A stretch of 64,000 nucleotides of DNA from Tragulus kanchil. Lineage: Eukaryota; Chordata; Mammalia; Artiodactyla; Tragulidae. The translations under genes were made by a program, and so were the position numbers. The stretch covers positions 171,269,979-171,333,978 of the forward strand of contig JAIOJX010000032.1 in the NCBI GenBank assembly GCA_022376925.1, written 5' to 3'. The notes under the pieces are model-generated. The model made no database searches. It was not told where the DNA came from and saw nothing but the letters and a program-made list of their open reading frames with translations. Shown here one piece after another: positions 57,103 through 64,000 of this stretch (positions are counted from its first letter, which is position 1; the number at the start of each line of letters is the position of its first letter).

Positions 57103-57248
57103 AGAACTTGCCAAAATTATTGTAAATTTCATTTAGCAGAATAAGAATCACTATAGAAAATTCTGAAAAAGAAGAGTGTTGTTGGGGAATGACGTGCATC
57201 TCAAATATTAGTACATAATATGAAACCTCTTTAATTAAAACATCAATG

Positions 57249-57450
57249 GGGCTTCCCTGGTGGCTCAGTGGTAAAGAATTTGCCTGCCATTGCAGAAGAT
57301 GTGGGTTCACTCCCTGGGTCAGGAAGATCCCCTGGAGAAGAGAGTGGCAACCCACTGTGGTACTCTTGCCTGGGAAATCCCGTGGACAGAGGAGTCTGGT
57401 GGGCTTCAGTCCATGGAACTGCAAAGAGCTGGCTGCGACTGAACACGCGG
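57249..57450 (+). mobile_element. Bov-tA SINE between long direct repeats
   Basis: GGCTTCCCTGGTGGCTCAG to GGCTGCGACTGAACACGCG. It is flanked by about 31 bp of near-direct repeat starting ATGAAACCTCTTTAATTAA (57220 and 57452). Twin at 58340-58545. Confidence 0.9.
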
Positions 57451-57526
57451 CATGAAACCTCTTTAATTAACAGACATCAGTGGGAAGGGCGGGGGCTCAG
57501 TGGTAAAGAACTTGCCTGGGGGTCTC

Positions 57527-57660
57527 CCTGGTGGTCCAAAGGGTAGAGAGTCTGCCTTACAGTACAAGGGGCACTGGTTCGATCCCTGGCTGGGGAAGAT
57601 CCCACGTGCGGCAGAGGGTGGGCCCGTGTGTCCAGTTATGAGCCAGCGCTCTGGGCGCAG
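57527..57660 (+). mobile_element. CHR-type SINE, truncated at junction
   Basis: First 130 bp, decaying into the duplication-19 junction. Complete twin at 58612-58908. Confidence 0.85.
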
Positions 57661-57950
57661 AATGTAATGCATGCCGCAGTGAATGGGGCACCTTAATCAG
57701 CGTCTAAAGTGTAAAGGGCGCCCCCTGGGTTGAGCTATGCAAAGTCTCTGAATTTATTTAAAATGTTTTCAGAACTGCTTGAAGAATACTGTAAATTCTG
57801 TGAAGAAACTGAATAAAGCAATTCAGTAGAAACAGCATGTTCTTCAGTAAGAAGACTCACCAATGTAAAAATGCCAGTTCTTTCTGAATCAATTCATGGA
57901 TTGAACACAACCTAAATTAGTCGAATTTTCTTCAGAACTTGTCAAAATTA

Positions 57951-58193
57951 GGGGCTTCTCTGCTGCTCCAGTGGTTAAAAATCTGCCTCGCAATAATGCA
58001 GGTGACACAGGTTCATTCCCTGTTCCGAGAACTGAGATCCCACATGCCAAGGGGCAACTAAGCTTGCACACTCAGGAGGCCGCGGGCCACCACTAGAGAG
58101 TCCGTGCACCTCAACGAAAGGTCCCCCATGGTGCAGCGAAGATCCTGGGTGCCACAACTAACACCTGACGTGGCCAAACAAATAAAATAAAAA
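57951..58193 (+). mobile_element. Older CHR-type SINE (duplicate copy)
   Basis: Twin of 56860-57102. Confidence 0.9.
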
Positions 58194-58339
58194 AGAACTT
58201 GCCAAAATTATTGTAAATTTCATTTAGCAGAATAAGAATCACTATAGAAAATTCTGAAAAAGAAGAGTGTTGTTGGGGAATGACGTGCATCTCAAATATT
58301 AGTACATAATATGAAACCTCTTTAATTAAAACATCAATG

Positions 58340-58545
58340 GGGCTTCCCTGGTGGCTCAGTGGTAAAGAATTTGCCTGCCATTGCAGAAGATGTGGGTTCA
58401 CTCCCTGGGTCAGGAAGATCCCCTGGAGAAGAGAGTGGCAACCCACTGTGGTACTCTTGCCTGGGAAATCCCGTGGACAGAGGAGTCTGGTGGGCTTCAG
58501 TCCATGGAACTGCAAAGAGCTGGCTGCGACTGAACACGCGTGCGC
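58340..58545 (+). mobile_element. Bov-tA SINE (duplicate copy)
   Basis: Twin of 57249-57450. Its end keeps CACGCGTGCGCATG where copy 1 has CACGCGGCATG. Confidence 0.9.
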
Positions 58546-58574
58546 ATGAAACCTCTTTAATTAACAGACATCAG

Positions 58575-59224
58575 TGGGAAGGGCGGGGGCTCAGTGGTAA
58601 AGAACTTGCCTGGGGGTCTCCCTGGTGGTCCAAAGGGTAGAGAGTCTGCCTTACAGTACAAGGGGCACTGGTTCGATCCCTGGCTGGGGAAGATCCCACG
58701 TGCGGCAGAGCGGCTGGGCCCGTGTGTCCAGTTATGAGCCAGCGCTCTGGAGCGCATGCGCCCAGAGCCAGTGCTCTGTAACAAGAGAGGCCACTGCGAC
58801 GGGAGGCCCACACAGGCCAAAGAATAAAGATGGTTGAAAATAAATATAAATTAAAAAAAAAAAAAAAACAATAAAAGAGGCCAAAAAAAATTTTTTTAAA
58901 ACGTATTAAAAAATAAAAGAATTTGCCAGGCAATGTGGGAGACATGGGTTCAGTCCCTAATATGGGAAGATCCCTCGTGTCATGGAGCAGCTAAGACCAT
59001 ACGCCTCAACTATTGAACCTATGCTGTAGAACCTGGAAATGGCAATTACTGAACCTGTGTACCACAACTGCTGAAGCCCACGCGCTCTCGAGCCGGTGCT
59101 CCGCAACAAAAGAAGCAGTCCTCCAAAAGGAGTGGTACTCCAAACCACTCGAGAGCAGCCCCTACTCACTGCAACTGGAGAAGAAACCCGCACAGCAAAA
59201 AGACCCAGCACAGCCCCCCAAAAA
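58575..59224 (+). mobile_element. Older CHR-type SINE split by a younger SINE
   Basis: Head GGGGGCTCAGTGGTAAAG (58575-58611) continues at 58909 with AATTTGCCAGGCAATGTGGG and an ACAACTGCTGAAGCCCACG body. The break carries the imperfect TSD AAAGAACTTGCCTGG / AAAAGAATTTGCCAGG. Confidence 0.8.
58612..58908 (+). mobile_element. CHR-type SINE, short-tail form
   Basis: Complete: GGGGTCTCCCTGGTGGTCC head, GGTTCGATCCC B box, tail AAAAGAGGCCAAAAAAAA without linker, preceded by an internal A-run. Confidence 0.9.
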
Positions 59225-59894
59225 TGTTCATTATTTTAAAAATCAATGGAATACAATAGAATACAGAATTAGACCCCAATAAAAATAGACATATAATACA
59301 GACGCACGTAATAATAAAAGGTACTGGAACAACCAACTAGCCATTTATAGTAAATATGGACTCCTTCCTCTATTCAAAATAAACTCCAGATGGATCAGAG
59401 ACTTAAATATAAAAATTAACTACAAGAGTCCAAAAAGAAACTATTTCAATAAATATTTATATTGGTAATCTTGAAATAGGGAAGGCTTTTCTAAACATAG
59501 ACCCAAACTCAGAAGCCTGAGGCTATTTTTATTCCATATGTTCATGGCACAAAACATCATTTAAAAAGAAAATAGACTTGGAAAAATATTCATAATGCAT
59601 ATGGCAAGGGGATATTATCCCTAAAAATAAAAATACTTCTTTAAATCAATAATAAATGAAGAATAATCCAGTTTTTTAAAATAATATGCATAGGCAAAAG
59701 ATATACGTAAACAAGTCACAAAGCTACATTTATTAGACTTTTTATAGCTTCTGAGTTTCCTGTCATACCTAGAAAATACCTTCCCCACTCCAAGATGCTC
59801 AGCTTTTCTGATAATGAAAGAAATGCAAATTAAAACCAAGGTTTTTTTAGTGACACATTGGAAAACATAGATTATCAATAAAAACTTAATAATA

Positions 59895-59988
59895 GGGCTT
59901 CCCTGCTGGCTCAATGGTCAAGAATCAGCGTGCCAATTCAAGAGACACAGATTCAATCCCTGATTCAGGAAGATCCCACATGACTCAG
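59895..59988 (+). mobile_element. CHR/Bov-type SINE head
   Basis: GGGCTTCCCTGCTGGCTCAA to GGAAGATCCCACATGACTC. Truncated after about 95 bp by a second SINE. Confidence 0.75.
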
Positions 59989-59990
59989 AG

Positions 59991-60120
59991 CAGCTTCCCT
60001 GGTGGCCGTGGCTAAGGGTCCATGCTCCCAGGGCAGGGGCCCAGGCTCCGTCCCTGACGAGGGAGCTGGCTCTCACGTGCCACAACTAAGACCTGCTGCA
60101 GTCAAAAACATTTTTTAAAA
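59991..60120 (+). mobile_element. Short CHR-type SINE
   Basis: CAGCTTCCCTGGTGGCCGTGG head, a variant TCCCTGACGAGGGAGC core, A-rich end. Confidence 0.75.
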
Positions 60121-60149
60121 AAGAAGAAGGAAGCAAAAAGAGGAAAACA

Positions 60150-60575
60150 TTTGAGGCTGTTCTGGGTTGACTCGTGTCCCACATTAAGAGATGTTAGGGT
60201 TCTAAGCCTTGGTGTTGTAAATGTGCTCTTTCTTGGAAATAATAACCTTTGCAAATGTACGTAAATTAAGTTGACACCACTAGGGTTGCCCTGATCCAAA
60301 ATGCCTGGTGTCCTTGTGAAAAGAGAGACACAGACTCACAGAGGCAGTGAGCAACGTGCTGTGGCCAGCACACCCCCCAAAGTAGGAAGAGGCAGGCAGG
60401 CTCCTTCCCTGCACGTTTCTGAAAGAGCAGACCCTGCTGGTTCCCTTGATCTCGGACATCTAGCTCCACATCTGAGAGACAGCAGACGTTCTAGGTCACC
60501 TGGCGGGTGGGACCATGTTGCAGCAGCCCTAAGAGGTGATGCAGATGCTCTAGGCGGCCAGGAGACCTAGAAACG
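60150..60575 (+). mobile_element. LTR-like relic (MaLR/MLT-type, uncertain)
   Basis: GGGTTGACTCGTGTCCCACA, then TTTGCAAATGTACGTAAATT, then CTGGTGTCCTTGTGAAAAGA and a CATGTTGCAGCAGCCCTAAG end follow a common mammalian repeat I associate with MaLR-type LTRs. No coding sequence or second LTR. Family name is from memory. Confidence 0.45.
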
Positions 60576-60674
60576 AGTGAAATTTAGGCATGAGAAACAT
60601 GCTAGTTGGAAAAAAGGTAAAGTTATCCCTATATACACATAGTATTTACTTGGAAAATGCAAGAAAATGAATGA

Positions 60675-60816
60675 AGAGGGACTTGCCTGTTGGTTCTGTG
60701 GTGAAGACGCCGTGCTCCCAATGCAGGGGACCGGGGTTTGATCCCTGCTCGTGGAACTAGATCCTGAACGCCACAGCTGTGGCCCGGAAGAGGCAAATAA
60801 ATAAATATTTTTAAGA
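60675..60816 (+). mobile_element. Short CHR-type SINE with TSD
   Basis: GGGACTTGCCTGTTGGTTC head, GTGGAACTAGATCCTGAACG core, AAATAAATAAAT tail. TSD AAAATGAATG at 60664 and 60817. Confidence 0.85.
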
Positions 60817-60960
60817 AAAATGAATGGAGAAACTATTACAAACAATAAGGTTTCATTAAGGTAGCTATACAGAATTATTGGACAGAAATTGATATGTACA
60901 CAAGCCACACTAGTTAACAGATATATAAAAGACTATTTACAATAGTTATGAATGAAAACC

Positions 60961-61063
60961 TGGCTGTGCTGTGCTGTGCTCAGTCATGTCCAACTCTTTG
61001 TGACTCCTTGGACTGTAGCCTCCCAGGCTCCCTGAATGTTGAAGTGGTTGCCATTTCCTACTC
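60961..61063 (-). mobile_element. Truncated Bov-A SINE
   Basis: CTCAGTCATGTCCAACTCTT to GTTGCCATTTCCTACTCC. Only the Bov-A unit is present; the tRNA head is missing. Confidence 0.82.
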
Positions 61064-61523
61064 CAAAACACCTAGAGATATACTTAATCAGAACTGCAAG
61101 ATCTTTATGGTAAATACTTTAAAATGCTACAGAATGACTCAGAAGAACAACTCAAGAAATAGAAAAGTACACCATGTTGCTTAATAGAAAAACTCAGCCT
61201 CATAAAAGAGTTAGTTCTTCCTAAATTAATCTATAAATTTGCTGTGATTCCATTAAATTCCAAACTATATGTGGAAACTGGACATAATGATTTCTAAAAA
61301 GTGGGAAAAATTAAAAAACAAAACAAGGCAAGGAGAGCCATTAAAGTTCTAAAAAGAATAAATGGGGAGTCAGCTTTATCACATTGAAAGTTTGACAGAA
61401 CTATTAATATAATTAAAAACATGTAGCAAGGCACATGAATAGACAGATCAACAGAACAGAACAGGGATTCCAGAAATAAACCAAATGCACAGGAATATTT
61501 TGTATGTTTTAAGAATATATTTA

Positions 61524-61718
61524 CGGGCTTCCCTGGCGGCCCAGTAGTTGGAGGGTCTGCCTTACAATGCAGGATACACAGGTTCAATCCCTGGTCCAGG
61601 AAGACCCCACATGCATAGAGAGTAACCTCCGTTCTCCACAGCTAGAGAAAGTGTACACAAAGCAGCCAGGACCCAGTACAGCCAATGTAAATAAATAAAT
61701 CCTTTTTTTAAAAAAAAA
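61524..61718 (+). mobile_element. Older CHR-type SINE with TSD
   Basis: GGGCTTCCCTGGCGGCCCAG head, CCAGGACCCAGTACAGCC end, AAATAAATAAATCC tail. TSD AAGAATATATTTA / AAGAATACATTTA (61511-61523, 61719-61731). Confidence 0.9.
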
Positions 61719-61737
61719 AAGAATACATTTAGAATCT

Positions 61738-61855
61738 GTTACTTCTCTCATAATTCAGTGGCTAAGACTCTGAGCTCCCAATGCAGGGGATCCAGTTTTG
61801 ATCCCTGGTCAGGGAACTAGATCCCATAGGCCCCAGAGTGCAGCTAAAAGAAAAA
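61738..61855 (+). mobile_element. Short CHR-type SINE
   Basis: ATAATTCAGTGGCTAAGACT head and CCCTGGTCAGGGAACTAGAT core. Confidence 0.8.
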
Positions 61856-61869
61856 GAAAAAAATTTTTT

Positions 61870-62305
61870 TTAACTCATAAGCAGATAACCAAAGATTATC
61901 CATATGTTTGAGAAAACCTCTAAACGTGAGTTTTAGAAATCAAAACAAATGAACAAAAAGAAGGAATATTGGAGAAAACAGGTCATGCAAAGAGATGCAT
62001 GCTCAGGTAAGTATTACATACGTGAACTTTTTTGAAAGAAACTTCAAAAAAATTTGAGAAGACCTTTTACATATTAAAAAGATGATAGTACAAACACTAA
62101 AAGGGTTGGAAATGAAAGTTGAGGGAATTTCCCGGAAAGAGCTGCAAGACAAACAGGATCCCTAGGAGAATAAGAGACGAGAGAGCCTCACCCAGAGAGC
62201 ACCAGCCTCCACATGGGAGGAAGCTGCCACAAAACCCAAGAAGGACTGAAGGACATGACTTTTCAGAGTACATGAGCCCAACACATCCCCAGCAAAATGG
62301 GTTAA
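61870..62305. other. No recognisable element
   Basis: AT-rich flank of about 435 bp; possibly very old L1, but no firm landmark. Confidence 0.4.
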
Positions 62306-62318
62306 AAATAAATCTATA

Positions 62319-62574
62319 GGGATTCCCTGGTGGTCTGGTGGGTAGAGAGTCCACCTTGCAGTGCAGGGGGCACCGGTTCCATCCCTGACCCGGGAGGATC
62401 CTACGTGCCACGGAGCGGCTGGACTGGGTGTGTCCAGTTGTGGGCCGGCGCTCTGGAGCGCATGCACCCAGAGTCGGTGCTCCGCGGCAAGAGGGGCCGC
62501 TGCGATGGGAGACCCACACATGCCAAAGAATAAAGATGGATGAAAAATAAACGATGACTTAGAGGCAAAAAATA
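62319..62574 (+). mobile_element. CHR-type SINE, short-tail form, with TSD
   Basis: GGGATTCCCTGGTGGTCTGG head, tail GACTTAGAGGCAAAAAATAA. TSD AAATAAATCTATA / AAATAAATGTATA (62306-62318, 62575-62587). Confidence 0.92.
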
Positions 62575-62587
62575 AAATAAATGTATA

Positions 62588-63250
62588 CCAGGCACATCAT
62601 TGTGGAATGAAGAGAAGGTCCCAGGAGCTTGCAGGAGAGGGAAAGTCATGTCCAAACGGTCAGAAATCAGGATGGCTTCAGGCTCCTTGGAAGCTACATC
62701 GAAAGCGGCAACATGAGTGGGATTGTGAGCTCTGGCCTGCCTCTGTGTGTCTTAATCTCCATTCACTGGTGCATCCATCCCAGGTGCTTAGAGACAGTGC
62801 AGGACATGAATTAGGTTCAATTAAAAAAAAATGTGTTAAATGAAGAAGAACAGCAGAGAAATACTCTGAAAATTCTGAGGAAGTGTTTCTTTTGGCCTGT
62901 GACTAACCCCCTGGCCACTATCAGTCACGTGTGAGAGTAGAATCAAAACATTCGAGGACCTTTCCTGTGGCCCTGTCTCAGGAAGCAGTGAGAGGGTATG
63001 TCCACTAAAAGAAGAGCGTAACCAGAGAAAGGCAAAACAGTACAGGAAATAGGAGGCCTCCGGCTGCGGGAGAGACACAGGACCCCTTGGAAGGGGGTGC
63101 AAGATGCCAGGACGATGGTTCTGCCTCAGACATTAAAGGGCACCCCATCCAGACAGAAGATGCCCACTGCAGCTGTGGCACCAACTGCCTGAGAACGAAG
63201 CACTCTGCTTATCTTGGTCTGGAGTCTTTTCTTCCCCCCTGTTTAGTTAG
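62588..63250. other. No recognisable element
   Basis: About 660 bp without a recognised repeat, gene or tandem copy. Confidence 0.5.
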
Positions 63251-63256
63251 TTTGTT

Positions 63257-63402
63257 ATTTGGCTACGCCGAGTCTTTGTTGTTGCAGCATGGAAACTCTT
63301 GGTTGCAGTATGCAGGATCTCGTTCCCTGATCAGGGGTCAGACCCGGGCTCCCTGCATGGGGGACCGTGGAGTCTTAGCCCCGGGGCCACCAGGGAAGTC
63401 CC
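63257..63402 (-). mobile_element. Short CHR-type SINE
   Basis: TTATTTGGCTACGCCGAGTC tail side, GATCAGGGGTCAGACCC B box, GGGGCCACCAGGGAAGTCCC head. Confidence 0.82.
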
Positions 63403-63602
63403 TCGATCCAGGTTCGTATTTGTCCATAGCTGCCTGGGCCACACACCAGTGAAGTGCCCGCCCGCCCTCCCGTGCCCTGCCACACGAATTAACTGAAACA
63501 GTCATTTCACGCCATAGAGACACTCTTCTCTGACTACTCCTGAGAGCTGGAGGTCGGCCAGGATGAATTAAGAAGCAGTAAATACAGCAAATACCACTCA
63601 TC

Positions 63603-63603
<1 letters not shown>

Positions 63604-63638
<35 letters not shown>
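63604..63638. repeat. (GT)n microsatellite
   Basis: About 17 uninterrupted GT units forming the tail side of the adjacent reverse-strand Bov-tA, a common seed for CA/GT repeats in ruminants. Confidence 0.96.
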
Positions 63639-63639
<1 letters not shown>

Positions 63640-63839
63640 CAGTTGTGTCAAGGTCTTTGCCACCTGTATGGACTGTAGCCCACCAGGCTCCTCTGTCCGT
63701 GGGATTTCCCAGGCAAGAATTCTGGAGTGGGCTGCCATTTCCTTCTCCAGGGGATCAGCCCATCTGGGAATCAAACCCATGCCTCTCGTGTCTCCTGCAC
63801 TGGGAGGCAGGGTCTTTACCAGCTGAGCCACCGGGGAAC
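63639..63839 (-). mobile_element. Bov-tA SINE
   Basis: GTTCAGTTGTGTCAAGGTCT to CAGCTGAGCCACCGGGGAAC, reverse strand. Confidence 0.9.
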
Positions 63840-64000
63840 TGGCCCACCCTACAGTCACTCAGATGCTCCCACACGGTGGCTGAGGTCTCCCAGCATACTT
63901 TCCTCGCCCTGCTGTGGAAGGCTCCCCCGTCCTCCTGTGGGTTTGGTGACTCACTGGGAGGACTCGCAGGACTCAGCTTAGGGTTGCACTCAAGGCTGTG

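Larger units (their letters stand above)
56586..58770. repeat. Tandem duplication 19, 1091-bp period
   Basis: Copy 1 56586-57660 and copy 2 57677-58770. The end of copy 1 is a SINE with progressive deletions (GCAGAGGGTGGGCCC for GCAGAGCGGCTGGGCCC, CTCTGGGCGCAG for CTCTGGAGCGCATG). The start of copy 2 has four substitutions in 40 bp. Confidence 0.94.
55195..59885 (+). mobile_element. Ancient L1 ORF2, broken by at least four SINEs
   Basis: ORF2 text appears in order: 55195-55530 (twin 56310-56645), 56646-56859, 57103-57247 (twins 57737-57950 and 58194-58338) and 59225-59885 (AGGTACTGGAACAACCAACT, AAATGCAAATTAAAACCAAG). The gaps are SINEs and duplications. No open frame remains. Confidence 0.65.
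60577..61522 (+). mobile_element. Second ancient L1 ORF2 relic
   Basis: 60577-60674, 60817-60960 and 61064-61522 read as one decayed ORF2 segment (GATCTTTATGGTAAATACTT, ATCTATAAATTTGCTGTGAT, GACAGATCAACAGAACAGAA). Two SINEs interrupt it. It overlaps the ORF2 portion of the relic at 55195, so it is a separate insertion. Confidence 0.65.

Noticed and set aside
409..58770. Regularly spaced repeats as a CRISPR-like or satellite array
   Set aside because: Each unit occurs only two or three times, units differ from pair to pair, and there is no short repeat-spacer pattern.
60150..60575. An intact endogenous retrovirus
   Set aside because: Only one decayed LTR-like segment is present, with no paired LTR and no internal coding region.
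199..62574. Recurring open frames of 60-130 codons containing PWPGKIP or GPCGPP-type motifs
   Set aside because: They are translations of the same CHR-type SINE in different frames, not genes.
199..63839. tRNA genes suggested by GGTTCGATCCC B boxes
   Set aside because: The B boxes sit in SINE heads without cloverleaf folding or a proper 3' acceptor stem. They are Pol III promoter relics.
1..64000. A previously undescribed multi-gene biological system
   Set aside because: The window holds one coding exon, a promoter and repeats. The only unusual large-scale pattern, the tandem duplications, is best explained by assembly error.

Overview
The window is nuclear DNA from a ruminant artiodactyl. 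Bov-B (RTE) LINE pieces and Bov-tA SINEs occur on both strands, together with many CHR-type tRNA-Glu-derived SINEs, L1, L2, MIR and a MER5A-like relic. I cannot name the species. The abundance of well-preserved CHR-type SINEs, many more than the Bov-tA copies, may point to a lineage other than cattle or sheep, but that is inference.

The only protein-coding sequence I can support is the first coding exon of WDR20 on the minus strand (37555-37803). It sits in a CpG island (about 36.9-38.3 kb) and ends in a GT splice donor. Everything left of it (1-37554) would be WDR20 intron 1, with exon 2 beyond the window. The right side (37.8-64 kb) is upstream flank. In human the long HSP90AA1 transcript starts divergently from the WDR20 promoter, and a weak match to its first exon is visible at about 38150-38299 on the plus strand. 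No complete gene, structural RNA gene, CRISPR array or bacterial-type system is present.

The most striking structure is a series of 19 tandem, head-to-tail, near-identical duplications, most with a 1.0-1.25 kb period and one of 609 bp. They cut through SINEs, LINEs, unique intron and the WDR20 CpG island alike. Mismatches and small indels cluster at the junctions, several junctions carry garbled filler, and some adjacent duplications chain into partial triplications. The simplest reading is unmerged contig or read overlaps in the assembly, not biology. Each should be checked by read depth before any biological use.

Beneath these duplications the sequence is a dense stack of nested retrotransposons. 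Target-site duplications (TSDs) give a readable order of events: ancient L2/MIR/L1, then Bov-B, Bov-tA and older CHR SINEs, then a younger CHR-type SINE subfamily. Many members of that subfamily have a pyrimidine-rich linker before an AAATAAATAAAT-type tail. Layout: 0-12 kb SINE/L1/L2 mosaic; 12-15 kb Bov-B with a nested SINE; 15-30 kb duplicated intron and SINE clusters; 30-36.7 kb L1 and unique intron; 36.9-40 kb promoter CpG island (duplicated); 40-52 kb upstream flank with SINEs and L1; 52-54 kb Bov-B in L2; 55-64 kb an old L1 broken by many SINEs, an LTR-like relic and more SINEs.
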